A stretch of 64,000 nt of DNA, from the NCBI RefSeq assembly GCF_016734815.1, contig NZ_JAERQF010000028.1, positions 1 to 64,000 of the forward strand. The letters run 5' to 3'. The notes below the pieces were generated by a model that saw only the letters and a list, made by a program, of their open reading frames with translations, made no database searches and had not been told where the DNA came from. A program made the position numbers and the translations under genes. Positions within the stretch are counted from its first letter, which is position 1. Every line of letters begins with the position of its first letter. Positions 17,084 to 26,417 of the stretch are shown piece by piece. This DNA comes from Hymenobacter rubidus (GTDB taxonomy: Bacteria; Bacteroidota; Bacteroidia; Cytophagales; Hymenobacteraceae).

Positions 17084-17385
17084 CGCCGGCGCGGCTAGCC
17101 CGATGCCGCGCGGCGGCTTGGGAGAAGAAAAGGGGGGGGCTGCGCACCGAGCCGAATTGGATAGAATATTTCCGGCACCTGTGCGTCAGCGCGCGGGGGG
17201 GCGCCGGTGCCGTTCACCATCCATTCACCAAGCCGGCCCGTACTTGGCCCATTAAACCCCGCGCGCATCGGCGCGGTTGTAGCCGTTGAACCCTCCGGTC
17301 GGCCTTTGACTTTTCATCGGGGCCCGGCCGGATATATTACCTTTGCGTGTCGCCAAGAATACCCGGCGGCCGCCAAATTTCTGCT
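17084..17385. other. Intergenic region upstream of the PhyH gene
   Basis: About 300 bp, mostly GC-rich runs, no supported ORF or RNA. Its only clear content is the -7 element listed at 17338-17345. Confidence 0.5.
17338..17345 (+). promoter_or_regulatory. Bacteroidota -7 element TACCTTTG for the PhyH gene
   Basis: TACCTTTG lies 41 bp upstream of the ATG at 17386. It excludes the GTG at 17347 as a start, which would be right at the expected transcript end. The -33 half is unclear. Confidence 0.6.
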
Positions 17386-18201
17386 ATGGCCCTATCCCCC
17401 GATTACCCACGCTTCACCCTTGGTAGTGCGCTCACTGCTGAGCAGCGGGCGTTTTTTGCTAAATACGGTTTCCTCCACTTTCGTCCTTTTGTCTCTCCCG
17501 ATTACGTTCAGCAAATTTTAAAAGCCACCCAGGAAGTGCAAGCCAAGTGGCTGGCCGAGGGCGTGGAAAAAGTGAACGGCGTGCCCATCAAGTATGGCCA
17601 CGACGTAGACGGCTCGCGCATTGTGCAGCGCTTCGCCTTTGCCTCGCAGCACCATCCGGTGCTGCACGAGCTGCTGCAGGACGAGCGATTCAAGGCCCTG
17701 TTTCCGCTGCTCGAAGCCGAAGGGGGCCGCGTGGGCGAAAACGAAAAGGACGGCCTCGTCGTGAACCACTACGTGAACGTGCCCGGCTCCGAATTCAGCC
17801 AGATGGGCTGGCACACCGACTCGCTGCGCGACGTATTTTACGGCAAGCGCATCGGGCCCATGCTCAACGTAGGCCTGCACCTCGACGGCACCAAGGCCAC
17901 CAACGGCGGCCTGCGCGTGATTCCCGGCACCCACCGCCAGGGCCTGCACAAGATGCTGTTTCGCAAAAAGTACTACAAGGACGTGTACTACGACCCCAAC
18001 GAAATGGCCATCGAAACCGAACCCGGCGACCTCACCGTGCACGACGGCCGCATGTGGCACCGCGTGGCCCAGTCGCCGCTGGTAGGCGAGGAAAGCCGCC
18101 GCCGGGTGATGTACGTGCCCATCATCGCCGGCAAGTACCAGCCCAAAAGCGAGGACAGCCCCACGCCGTTCTACCTGCGCTTTCTGCACCTTGTCAAATA
18201 A
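17386..18201 (+). CDS. Phytanoyl-CoA dioxygenase (PhyH) family protein
   Basis: A 271-residue Fe(II)/2-oxoglutarate-dependent oxygenase of the PhyH fold, cytoplasmic. The iron-binding triad is visible: His and Asp in GWHTDSLRD and the distal His in DGRMWHRVAQSP, followed by the 2-oxoglutarate-binding Arg region RRRVMYVPI. The N-terminal LTAEQRAFFAKYGFLHFRPFV is the usual PhyH start. Bacterial members hydroxylate diverse small molecules, and nothing here gives the substrate. The stop codon overlaps the first base of an inverted repeat, and the next gene (SDR) lies 92 bp downstream on the same strand. Confidence 0.85.
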   Translation: MALSPDYPRFTLGSALTAEQRAFFAKYGFLHFRPFVSPDYVQQILKATQEVQAKWLAEGVEKVNGVPIKYGHDVDGSRIVQRFAFASQHHPVLHELLQDERFKALFPLLEAEGGRVGENEKDGLVVNHYVNVPGSEFSQMGWHTDSLRDVFYGKRIGPMLNVGLHLDGTKATNGGLRVIPGTHRQGLHKMLFRKKYYKDVYYDPNEMAIETEPGDLTVHDGRMWHRVAQSPLVGEESRRRVMYVPIIAGKYQPKSEDSPTPFYLRFLHLVK

Positions 18202-18207
18202 ATGAGG

Positions 18208-18287
18208 AATGAAGAATGAGGAATGAAGAAGTGCTTCGGCAGTTTCTCAAGACCCAATTCCTCATTCTTCATTCCTCATTCTTCATT
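18208..18287. repeat. Inverted repeat, 23-bp perfect arms, from AATGAGGAATGAAG units
   Basis: Arms 18208-18230 and 18265-18287 are exact complements, and each side is itself a tandem repeat of a 14-base unit starting at 18201. The element fills the gap between the PhyH stop and the SDR start. Confidence 0.95.
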
Positions 18288-18293
18288 AAGAAA

Positions 18294-19073
18294 ATGTACG
18301 CTCTCGTTACCGGCGCTTCGCGCGGCATTGGCCGGGCCATTTCCCTGCAGCTGGCCCGGCGCGGCTACGACCTGCTGCTGGTGGCGCGCTCCGAAGAGCA
18401 GCTCACCACCCTGGCCCTGGAAATCGGGAGCCGCTACCAGCGGCAGGCCCGCGTGCTGGCCACCGACCTCGCCGCACCCGGCGCGGCCGATGCCGTGGCC
18501 ACCTGGGCCCTGGCCCAAACCGACCAACTCGCCATTCTGGTCAATAACGCCGGCTACGGCCTTTGGGGCCGCTTCGAGCAGCTCGGCCTGGCCGACCAGC
18601 AGAACATGATGCAGCTGAATATGCACCTACCCGTGGCCCTCACCCACGCGCTGCTGCCCGCCCTGCACCAGGCCCCGAAAGCCTACATTTTGAACGTGGC
18701 CAGCACCGCGGCCTACCAGGCCGTGCCCTCGCTCGCGCTCTACGCCGCCAGCAAGGCATTTTTACTCAGTTTCAGCCGCGGCCTGCGCTACGAGTTGAAA
18801 TTAAGCAACATTTCGGTGACCTGCTTGAGCCCCGGCGCCACCACTACCAGCTTTGCCGACCGCGCCGGCATGGGGGCCGAGCTGCAAGCCACCGCCAATA
18901 AAGTATCGATGACGCCCGAAGCCGTGGCCCAGGCCGCCGTGGCCGGCCTGCTGGCCGGCGAAGCCGAAATCATCCCCGGCGTGCTGAACAAGGTATCGGC
19001 TGGCCTCACCAGCGTGGTGCCCAAGGGCATCGTAGAGAAAATTGCGGCCGGAATTTACGAGAAGTATTTGTAG
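18294..19073 (+). CDS. Short-chain dehydrogenase/reductase
   Basis: A 259-residue cytoplasmic SDR. The N-terminus MYALVTGASRGIGRAISLQLARRGYDLLLVARSE holds the NAD(P)-binding GxxxGxG motif with an Arg after the second strand, suggesting NADPH. NNAGYG, the catalytic Ser in NVASTAAYQ and Tyr/Lys in YAASKAFLLSFS complete the site. The C-terminal third (GATTTSFADRAGM... EIIPGVLNKV) resembles the DltE/YdfG-like ketoreductases of lipid metabolism. The ATG at 18294, 7 bp after the inverted repeat, gives the normal SDR start; the upstream frame is translation of the repeat. Confidence 0.9.
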   Translation: MYALVTGASRGIGRAISLQLARRGYDLLLVARSEEQLTTLALEIGSRYQRQARVLATDLAAPGAADAVATWALAQTDQLAILVNNAGYGLWGRFEQLGLADQQNMMQLNMHLPVALTHALLPALHQAPKAYILNVASTAAYQAVPSLALYAASKAFLLSFSRGLRYELKLSNISVTCLSPGATTTSFADRAGMGAELQATANKVSMTPEAVAQAAVAGLLAGEAEIIPGVLNKVSAGLTSVVPKGIVEKIAAGIYEKYL

Positions 19074-19102
19074 AGGAGGCCGTTACGGCGCTCGTTAGCA
19101 CG

Positions 19103-19349
19103 TCATGCTGAGCGCAGTCGAAGCATGTCTGCCACGCAAGTGATTTTGAAGCTGTTTAGAAAGTCAAAACCGTTGTCATCCTGAGCGCAGCGAAGGACCT
19201 TATCACCGCTGAACGGCGATTATGCAGGCGTGATAAGGTCCTTCGCTGCGCTCAGGATGACCGATAGGCACCTGAGGCCGACTTTCTAAACAGCTTCTTT
19301 TACTAATTGCCACGAAGCGGCAGAGATGCTTCGACTGCGCTCAGCATGA
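19103..19349. repeat. Nested palindromes: one element inserted in another
   Basis: Outer arms 19103-19133 and 19319-19349 (core GAGCGCAGTCGAAGCAT) match at 30 of 31. Inside lies a 150-bp element, 19148-19297, with perfect 18-bp ends GAAGCTGTTTAGAAAGTC and perfect 31-bp inner arms 19175-19205 and 19231-19261 (core CTGAGCGCAGCGAAGG). The inner element is flanked on both sides by TTTT. The whole block is the 299-bp gap between the SDR and PAP2 genes. Confidence 0.92.
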
Positions 19350-19372
19350 GCTCCTTCTTTCATCAGCAGGTG

Positions 19373-20089
19373 TTACAGAAGCCCGTTGCCGAATTCGGTA
19401 GCGGGCTTTTTGCGGCATACTTGGCCTGCCAGCCAATAAGCCAGCCAGCCAAAAAATGGCGCGGCCAGCACATCGTACGAGTAGTGCACGCGCTGCACCA
19501 GCACCAGCACGCCCACGGCCACCATCATCAGGCCCAGTGCCCCGCGCCAGGTGCGGCCCCGGCCGGCTAGCATCAGCAGCATCATGGTGGCGGTGTGGCC
19601 CGAAAAGAACAAGTCGCGCACGATGGGCTGGGTAGTCACTTCAAAAATGCGGTCCATCACTGGGTCGTGCAACAGCACCAGTGCAGTGGGTGGCTCCAGC
19701 GGCAGCAGCCACAGCGTACCCATGCGCAGCACTTGCAGGAAATAATAGGCCCACAAGGCGCGCAGCAACAGCCGCGGCCGGGGCAGCAGGTACACCAGCG
19801 TGGCCGCAATGCCGCCGTAAATGAGCGCAAACGTGGGCACCGATACGTCGTGCACGGGCAGCAAGGCCAGCAGTGGGTCGGCCAACAGCCGGCCGGGCCG
19901 CGCCTGAATGAAGTGGTAGAAGCCCGGTACCACCGGCAGGAGCCCCAGCAGCAGCCCCAGCACCAGGGCCAGCCGCATGCCGAAGCCGGGCTCGTCCCGG
20001 GCCGCTGCCCAGGTGAGGGCGCGTGCCCGTTTGGGCCGCCGGGCCGTGAGGGGAGAGGAAATGGGCGTAGGTTTTAAGAGGGTCGCCAC
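19373..20089 (-). CDS. PAP2-type membrane phosphatase (PAP2_C / sphingomyelin-synthase-like)
   Basis: About 238 residues with six predicted membrane segments. DLFFSGHTATMMLLML and LVQRVHYSYDVLAAPFFGWLAYW carry the two histidines and the Asp of the PAP2_C catalytic site, which dephosphorylates or transfers lipid headgroups at the membrane. The first conserved segment of classical PAP2 (KxxxxxxRP) is not seen, as is usual for PAP2_C. I chose the GTG at 20089, which follows a TACTTTTG element (20138-20145); an ATG at 19978 would remove only a hydrophilic lead of 37 residues. Lipid substrate unknown. Confidence 0.8.
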   Translation of the reverse strand: MATLLKPTPISSPLTARRPKRARALTWAAARDEPGFGMRLALVLGLLLGLLPVVPGFYHFIQARPGRLLADPLLALLPVHDVSVPTFALIYGGIAATLVYLLPRPRLLLRALWAYYFLQVLRMGTLWLLPLEPPTALVLLHDPVMDRIFEVTTQPIVRDLFFSGHTATMMLLMLAGRGRTWRGALGLMMVAVGVLVLVQRVHYSYDVLAAPFFGWLAYWLAGQVCRKKPATEFGNGLL

Positions 20090-20137
20090 AAAGTATCGAT
20101 GTGGATTCGGGTAAGTAACTGATAGTAAAGCAACGGA

Positions 20138-20145
20138 CAAAAGTA
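20138..20145 (-). promoter_or_regulatory. Bacteroidota -7 element TACTTTTG for the PAP2 gene
   Basis: TACTTTTG on the minus strand lies about 49 bp before the GTG start. No convincing -33 TTG is seen at the right distance. Confidence 0.45.
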
Positions 20146-20247
20146 CGCTATTGCCTGAACAGTATCGCGTGCTTGCGTCACAATGGCGTAACATTGCAAA
20201 CCGGCCAATTGTGCCCCCAGCATTCAGATTACACTTACTCAGTCATT

Positions 20248-21573
20248 ATGCGGTTTTCTGCTTTTCCCCTCTTCACAGTCGTGCTTGTTGGCCTGGCCAG
20301 CCATGCCGTCCAGGCCCAAAATACAGCCCTCGATGCCCGCATTGCCCAACTGGCCACGCAGGAAGAGCCCAAAGTCATTGCCTGGCGGCGCGACATCCAC
20401 GAGCACCCCGAACTGGGCAACCAGGAAACCCGCACCGCTGCCCTGGTGGCGGCCCACCTCCGCAAGCTGGGCCTGGAAGTGCAAACCGGCGCCGCCCGCA
20501 CCGGCGTGATTGGGGTGTTGCGCGGCGGCAGGCCCGGCCCCGTAGTGGCCCTGCGCGCCGACATGGACGGCCTGCCCCTCACCGAAACCAGCGGCCTGCC
20601 CTTCGCCTCTAAAGTAACCACCACCTACCTGGGCCAGCCCGTGGGCGTGATGCACGCCTGCGGCCACGACACCCACGTGGCCATGCTCATGGGCGCCGCC
20701 GAGGTGCTGAGCCAGGTGAAAGCCGACCTGCCGGGCACCGTGAAGTTCATTTTCCAGCCGGCCGAGGAAGGTTCCCTGCCCGGCGTGGAAGGCGGCGCCA
20801 AGCTGCTGGTGAAGGAAGGCGTGCTCGACAAGCCCAAAGTGGACGCCGTGTTCGGCGTGCATATTCAGGCCCAAACCGAGGTAGGCACGCTGGCTTACCG
20901 GTCTGGCGGCGAGATGGCCAGCTCCGACCGGTTCACCATCAAGGTGCACGGCAAGGGCGCGCACGGGGCCTACCCCTGGAACAGCGTAGACCCCGTGGTG
21001 ACGGCCGCCCAAATTATTCTGGGCCTGCAAACCATCGTGAGCCGGCAGGTAAAGCTCACCGACGACGCAGCCGTGGTCACCGTGGGCACCCTCAACGCTG
21101 GCGTGCGCTACAACGTGATTCCGCCCGATGTGGAGATGTCGGGCACCGTGCGGGCCCTCAACCCGGAAGTGCAGAAGCAGATATGGGCTTCCATCCGCCG
21201 CATTGCCACCAACATTGCCGAGAGCGCTGGGGCCACGGCCGAGGTCACCATCGAGCCCTACGTGCCCGTCACCACCAACGACCCCGCCCTCACGGCCCGC
21301 ATGTTGCCTACGCTGCTGGCCGCTGCCGGCCCCGAACATGTGCGCGAAATCAAGGCCGTGACCGGGGGCGAAGACTTTTCCTTTTACCAGGAAAAAGTGC
21401 CGGGCTTGTTTCTGTTTGTGGGGGGCATGCCCAAAGGGCAGGACCCCGCCACCGCCGCCGACCACCACACCGCCGGCTTCCGCATCGACGAAAGCGGCCT
21501 GACGTTGGGCGTGAAAACATTGGCTACCCTCGCAGCCGACTACCTCAATACCGCTCCTGCTAAGCAAAAATAA
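20248..21573 (+). CDS. Exported M20 family amidohydrolase (IAA-amino acid hydrolase type)
   Basis: A 441-residue metallo-hydrolase that cuts amide bonds of N-acyl amino acids or short peptides. Signal peptide MRFSAFPLFTVVLVGLASHA-VQAQ sends it to the periplasm. The metal-binding site has HACGHDTHVAML, FIFQPAEEG with the catalytic Glu, GVHIQ and the C-terminal VTGGEDFSFY; WRRDIHEHPELGNQE at the start is typical of the M20D branch. The dimerisation domain spans about residues 215-325 (KVHGKGAHGAYPWNSVDPV). The ATG at 20248 begins the signal peptide. Single gene, both neighbours unrelated. Confidence 0.93.
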   Translation: MRFSAFPLFTVVLVGLASHAVQAQNTALDARIAQLATQEEPKVIAWRRDIHEHPELGNQETRTAALVAAHLRKLGLEVQTGAARTGVIGVLRGGRPGPVVALRADMDGLPLTETSGLPFASKVTTTYLGQPVGVMHACGHDTHVAMLMGAAEVLSQVKADLPGTVKFIFQPAEEGSLPGVEGGAKLLVKEGVLDKPKVDAVFGVHIQAQTEVGTLAYRSGGEMASSDRFTIKVHGKGAHGAYPWNSVDPVVTAAQIILGLQTIVSRQVKLTDDAAVVTVGTLNAGVRYNVIPPDVEMSGTVRALNPEVQKQIWASIRRIATNIAESAGATAEVTIEPYVPVTTNDPALTARMLPTLLAAAGPEHVREIKAVTGGEDFSFYQEKVPGLFLFVGGMPKGQDPATAADHHTAGFRIDESGLTLGVKTLATLAADYLNTAPAKQK

Positions 21574-21607
21574 GTCCAATTAAGTAAATTCAGGCCAAAG
21601 GAATATT

Positions 21608-21615
21608 TATATTTG
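21608..21615 (+). promoter_or_regulatory. Possible -7 element TATATTTG for the first M4 gene
   Basis: TATATTTG matches the consensus but lies 169 bp upstream of the ATG, implying a long leader. The gap 21574-21783 is AT-rich and holds no other gene. Confidence 0.35.
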
Positions 21616-21783
21616 GGTGAATGCAATTGTTGAAAAAGTAGGCGTATAAAATTTTGTCATTTCTGACAATTTTATTAACCCCAAACGATTGCGGAATAGA
21701 ATAATGATTATTTTGCGGCTGCTTATCTGCGAAATGTTTACTGAATCAGATATGCAGCCCTTCCAACCATCAACCTTTTTTAC

Positions 21784-24225
21784 ATGAGAAAACAATACTC
21801 AGCTGTAGCAATAGCCATGCTCAGCGCTATGGCCGCTACCACGGCCCAAGCACAGGATGCGGCCCGCATCCAAACCAAAGTGTTGGGCGAGGACAACCAG
21901 CCGGTACTGGTGCAGTTCAACGCCGAAGGCAAAATGGCCTACCGCGGCCTCAGCGGCGACCAGGTGTTGCGCCAGCAGCTGGCCCTCACCAACGCCGACC
22001 AGATGGTGGCGCGCACCGTCGAAACCGACCAGCTCGGGTTCACGCACCAAAAATTTGCCCAGTACTACCAGGGCATCCGGGTGGAGCACGCCGACTACAC
22101 GGTGCACGCCAAAGCCGGCACGGTGGAAAGCATCAGCGGCGACTTTGAGAAGGTTGCGGGCCTGAGCACCACGCCTGCGCTGAGCGAGAGCGCGGCCCTG
22201 AACCGGGCCCTGGCCCACGTGGGCGCCCGCCGCTACATGTGGCAAACCAACGAGGCCGACGCTGCCGGGTTTGCTCCGCAGGGCGAGCTGGTGATTGTGC
22301 GCGACAGCCGCAAGAACGCCGAAACCGGTCCGCTGGTGCTGGCGTGGAAGTTCAACGTGTACGCCGCGCAGCCCATCAGCCGGGCCTACATCTACGTGGA
22401 TGCCCGCACGGGCGAGGTGGTGCTGCAGGACAACATCATCAAGCACGCGGCGGCCACCGGCACCTTCGCCACGGCCTACAGCGGCTCCCGCTCTACCAAC
22501 GACGGCACCACCACCGGCGGCTACTTCCTGCGCGAAGGCACCACCCGCGGCCTTGGCATCGAAACGTATAACTGCCGTAAAAGCAACAGCTATACATCCG
22601 CCGTCGACTTCATCGACGCCGACAACAACTGGACGGCCGCCGAGTACAACAACGCCAACTTCGACAACGTGGCCGGCGATGCCCACGTGGGCGCCCAGGC
22701 CACCTACGACTACTGGAAAAACGTGCACGGCCGCAACAGCTACGACAACGCTGGCGCCAAAATCAAGAGCTACGTGCACTTCGATGACACCCCCGGCGAC
22801 GGCGTGGGCTACGAAAACGCCTACTGGAACGGCTCGGTGATGACCTACGGCGACGGGGCCACGCGCTTCCGCCCGCTGACGTCGCTGGACGTGTGCGGCC
22901 ACGAAATCGGCCACGCCGTGTGCGAAAAAACGGCCAACCTGACCTACTCCAACGAGTCGGGCGCCATGAACGAGGGCCTCTCCGACATCTGGGGCGCCTC
23001 CATCGAGGCGTATGCCGTCGGTACCCTGGGTTTTACCTCGAGCGGTGTGAAAGCCAAGTCGACCTACCTCATTGGCGAGGAAATCGACAAGCAGCAGGCT
23101 GCCCTGCGCTCGATGAGCGACCCCAAGTCGCTGAGTCAGCCGGCGCTGTATAAAGGCCAGTACTGGTACACCGGCACCTCCGACAACGGCGGCGTGCATA
23201 CCAACTCGGGCGTGCTCAACTTTTGGTACTACCTCATCAGCGCGGGCAAAACCGGGACCAATGAGCTGGGCAACTCCTACTCGGTAACCGCCCTGGGCCT
23301 CACCGCCGCCGCCAAAATCACTTTCCGGATGGAAAGCGTGTACATGACGGCTTCGTCCACGTATTCCAACGCCCGGAGCTACTCCATTCAGGCCGCCAAG
23401 GACCTGTACGGGGCCGGCTCGACGCAGGAAATTGCCGTTACCAATGCCTGGTACGCCGTGGGCGTGGGCGCGGCCTACGGCAGCACGAGCGGCGGCACCA
23501 CGCTCACCTACTGCACCAGCAAAGGCACCACGCAGTCGTATGAATACGTGGACCTGGTGAACATCGGCAGCATCAACCGCAGCTCAGGCTCCGACGCCGG
23601 CTACTACAATGGCACGGCCCTGAGCACCAGCGTGGGCGCCGGCTCGTCGCAGACCATCTACTTCTCAGCCGGCTTCACCGGCACGGCCTACACCGAGTAC
23701 TGGAAAATCTACATCGACTACAACCAGAACGGCGTGTTTACCGACGCCGGCGAGCTGGTGGTGAGCGGCAGCAGCAGCAGCAGCGGCACCCTGAGCAGCA
23801 CCTTCACGGTGCCCACCACGGCCAAGAGCGGCAGCACCCGCATCCGGCTGGTGATGAGCGACAACTCGGGCACGACCAGCTGCAACAGCTACAGCTACGG
23901 CGAAACCGAGGACTACACCCTCAACATCACCGGAGGCACCCTGGTCGCGCCCACGTTTACAACCCTGGCGGGGGGTAGCACGGCCCTCGGCAACGAGCAG
24001 GCCCGCGTGCTGGAGGTATACCCCAACCCCGCCACCGACCAACTGCACCTTGCGCTGCCTGGCCAAGCCACCAGCGTCCAAATCACGGACGTGCGCGGCG
24101 CGCGCATGACCAACGTCACCTTTGCCGATGGGCAGGTCGACATCAGCCACCTGGCCAAAGGCATGTACACCATCGCCGTGAGCAACGGGGAGAAGGTGTT
24201 TCACCAGCGCTTTGTGAAAGAATAA
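21784..24225 (+). CDS. Secreted M4 (thermolysin-like) metallopeptidase with GEVED and T9SS domains
   Basis: An 813-residue surface or extracellular protease. Order of parts: signal peptide (1-24, ending TAQAQ), FTP/PepSY-type propeptide (about 30-220, with YYQGIRVEHADYTVHAKAG), thermolysin-like catalytic domain with the zinc site GHEIGHAVCE near residue 372 and GAMNEGLSDIWG near 395 holding the third ligand Glu, a GEVED domain (about 600-720: WKIYIDYNQNGVFTDAGEL to YGETEDYTLNI), and a C-terminal T9SS sorting domain (VYPNPATDQLHL to FVKE). Autoprocessing of the propeptide is expected from the family. It is followed by its own terminator and a paralog lacking GEVED. Confidence 0.95.
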   Translation: MRKQYSAVAIAMLSAMAATTAQAQDAARIQTKVLGEDNQPVLVQFNAEGKMAYRGLSGDQVLRQQLALTNADQMVARTVETDQLGFTHQKFAQYYQGIRVEHADYTVHAKAGTVESISGDFEKVAGLSTTPALSESAALNRALAHVGARRYMWQTNEADAAGFAPQGELVIVRDSRKNAETGPLVLAWKFNVYAAQPISRAYIYVDARTGEVVLQDNIIKHAAATGTFATAYSGSRSTNDGTTTGGYFLREGTTRGLGIETYNCRKSNSYTSAVDFIDADNNWTAAEYNNANFDNVAGDAHVGAQATYDYWKNVHGRNSYDNAGAKIKSYVHFDDTPGDGVGYENAYWNGSVMTYGDGATRFRPLTSLDVCGHEIGHAVCEKTANLTYSNESGAMNEGLSDIWGASIEAYAVGTLGFTSSGVKAKSTYLIGEEIDKQQAALRSMSDPKSLSQPALYKGQYWYTGTSDNGGVHTNSGVLNFWYYLISAGKTGTNELGNSYSVTALGLTAAAKITFRMESVYMTASSTYSNARSYSIQAAKDLYGAGSTQEIAVTNAWYAVGVGAAYGSTSGGTTLTYCTSKGTTQSYEYVDLVNIGSINRSSGSDAGYYNGTALSTSVGAGSSQTIYFSAGFTGTAYTEYWKIYIDYNQNGVFTDAGELVVSGSSSSSGTLSSTFTVPTTAKSGSTRIRLVMSDNSGTTSCNSYSYGETEDYTLNITGGTLVAPTFTTLAGGSTALGNEQARVLEVYPNPATDQLHLALPGQATSVQITDVRGARMTNVTFADGQVDISHLAKGMYTIAVSNGEKVFHQRFVKE

Positions 24226-24240
24226 TTTCAGTGCAAATAC

Positions 24241-24275
24241 AAGGGCCCGCCGATGCTGTTGGCGGGCCCTTTTTC
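24241..24275 (+). terminator. Rho-independent terminator between the two M4 genes
   Basis: Perfect 11-bp stem AAGGGCCCGCC/GGCGGGCCCTT with a 9-base loop followed by a T tract, 16 bp after the stop. Confidence 0.93.
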
Positions 24276-24375
24276 ATTTGTAAATGAAGGGAATAAATCG
24301 TACACTTACATTCCGGCTGGCAGTCCTCTGTTAGCATTCTGGCCAGTCATATTTCCACACCCAACCCTCAAGCTC

Positions 24376-26400
24376 ATGACAAACAAATACTCCGCCGCTG
24401 CGCTGCTGCTCATCGGCACACTGGCTGCCCACGCGGTCCAGGCCCAGGATGCCCGCCGCATCCAAACCAAAGTGCTGGGCGAAGACCAGCAGCCCGTGCT
24501 GGTGCAGTTCAGCGCCGAAGGCAAAGCGGCCTACCGCGGCATGGCCCCCGAGCAGGTGCTGCGCCAGCAACTGGCCCTGACCTCCGAAGACCAGCTGCGT
24601 CCGGCGCGCGTCACCACCGACCAGGTCGGCTACACGCACGAGAAATTTGCGCAGTACTACCAGGGCATCCGCGTGGAGCATGCCGAGTACACCACGCATG
24701 CCAAAGCCGGCACCATCGAAAGCATCAGCGGTGACTTTGAGAAAATCTCGGGCCTGAGCACCACGCCTACCCTCACCGCTTCCGCAGCTCTGAACCGGGC
24801 CCTGGCCCACGTAGGCGCCACTAAATACATGTGGCAGGACCTGGCCGAAGAAACCGGCCTGAAGCAGGAAACCGGTAACTCGGCCGCCAGCTACTACCCC
24901 ACAGGCGAGCTGGTGATTGTTCGGAATGAACTGACTGACAAAGCGTCTGCCAAAGGCCAACTCGTGCTAGCCTGGAAATTCAACATCTACGCCCAGGAGC
25001 CAGTGAGCCGGGCTTACATCTACGTGGATGCCCGCACCGGCGAGGTAGTGTTGCAAGACAACATCATCAAGCACACGAATGTCCCCGGTACTTTTGATAC
25101 AGCATATAGCGGCCAGCGCGCTCTTACTATTGGCACTACCACCGGCGGTTATTTCCTTCGCGAAGGTTCTCCGCGCGGCTTGGGCATTGAAACGTACAAC
25201 ATGAAAAAGGGCACCCAGTACGCGCGTGCTGTCGACTTTACAAGCCCGGATACTTATTGGGACGCCACTACTTACAACAATTCCACTTTCGATTGGGTAG
25301 CCGGTGATGCCCATGTTGGAGCCGAAGCCACCTATGACTACTGGAAAAATGTGCATGGCCGCAACAGCTACGACGACGCCGGCGCCAAAATCAAGAGTTA
25401 TGTGCACTACAGCCGCAACTATGAAAATGCTTACTGGGATGGCGTACGTATGACCTACGGCGACGGCGCTACTCGTTTCCGCCCGCTAACTTCCGTGGAT
25501 GTGTGCGGCCACGAAATTGGCCACGCCGTGTGCGAAAACACCGCTAACCTAACGTACTCCAACGAGTCAGGGGCCATGAACGAAGGCCTTTCTGATATCT
25601 GGGGGGCCAGCATTGAAGACTATGCCGTAAATACTCTGCAATTCTTATCCAGCGGAGCTAAAACCAAAAACACTTGGCTCATTGGTGAGGAAATTGATAA
25701 GCAGCAGCTTGCCCTCCGCTCAATGAGCGACCCTAATTCGCAGAGCCAGCCAGCTTACTACAAAGGTCGATATTGGTACACCGGCACCAGCGACAACGGC
25801 GGCGTGCACACTAACTCTGGCGTGATTAACTACTGGTACTACCTAATTTCGGTGGGCAAAATCGGCACCAATGAAAAGGGAGTGCCCTACAATATAACCG
25901 GCATCACTATCGATAAAGCGGCCAAAATTACCTTTTACATGGAAGATAAGTACATGACAGCCAGCTCCACGTATGCCAATGCCCGCACGTATTCCATTCA
26001 GGCGGCCACGATATTGTACGGCGCTGGGTCAACTGAGGTAACCTCCGTAACCAATGCCTGGGACGCCGTAGGCGTATTCGGGACCAGTACTGCTTTTGCC
26101 GGTACCAGCAGCCCCGGCACTCCCGCCGTGGGCGGCAGCGCCTCGCTTTCCGGCAGCACGAGCCTGTCGCACGAGTTGAGCCTCTATCCCGTACCCGCCA
26201 CCAATGAGTTGACCCTCACATTGCCTGATAATGCAGCCATTACCAGCGTGCGCATCAGCGACCTGCGCGGTGCCGTCATCACCACGGCCCGCTACGATGG
26301 CAATGGCACCCTCGACGTGAGCAGCCTCGCCAAAGGCATGTACCTCATCAACGTGAGCGACGGCCAGCAGACCTACCGCCAGCGCTTTGTGAAAGAGTAG
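24376..26400 (+). CDS. Secreted M4 metallopeptidase with T9SS domain, second copy
   Basis: A 674-residue paralog of the upstream peptidase. Signal peptide MTNKYSAAALLLIGTLAAHA-VQAQ; propeptide with YYQGIRVEHAEYTTHAKAG; catalytic domain with GHEIGHAVCE near residue 377 and GAMNEGLSDIWG; then directly the T9SS domain (LYPVPATNELTLTL to FVKE). The GEVED domain of the partner is absent. The propeptide and tail DNA are close to the partner and GC-rich, while the middle (about 25080-26080) uses many more A/T third positions. The ATG at 24376 begins the signal peptide; the upstream frame runs through the terminator. Confidence 0.94.
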   Translation: MTNKYSAAALLLIGTLAAHAVQAQDARRIQTKVLGEDQQPVLVQFSAEGKAAYRGMAPEQVLRQQLALTSEDQLRPARVTTDQVGYTHEKFAQYYQGIRVEHAEYTTHAKAGTIESISGDFEKISGLSTTPTLTASAALNRALAHVGATKYMWQDLAEETGLKQETGNSAASYYPTGELVIVRNELTDKASAKGQLVLAWKFNIYAQEPVSRAYIYVDARTGEVVLQDNIIKHTNVPGTFDTAYSGQRALTIGTTTGGYFLREGSPRGLGIETYNMKKGTQYARAVDFTSPDTYWDATTYNNSTFDWVAGDAHVGAEATYDYWKNVHGRNSYDDAGAKIKSYVHYSRNYENAYWDGVRMTYGDGATRFRPLTSVDVCGHEIGHAVCENTANLTYSNESGAMNEGLSDIWGASIEDYAVNTLQFLSSGAKTKNTWLIGEEIDKQQLALRSMSDPNSQSQPAYYKGRYWYTGTSDNGGVHTNSGVINYWYYLISVGKIGTNEKGVPYNITGITIDKAAKITFYMEDKYMTASSTYANARTYSIQAATILYGAGSTEVTSVTNAWDAVGVFGTSTAFAGTSSPGTPAVGGSASLSGSTSLSHELSLYPVPATNELTLTLPDNAAITSVRISDLRGAVITTARYDGNGTLDVSSLAKGMYLINVSDGQQTYRQRFVKE

Positions 26401-26417
26401 CAACTTACTTATGTAGC

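Noticed and set aside
20239..21579. 446-codon minus-strand frame opposite the M20 gene
   Set aside because: Same shadow composition and no family signal, while the plus strand encodes an intact M20 enzyme.
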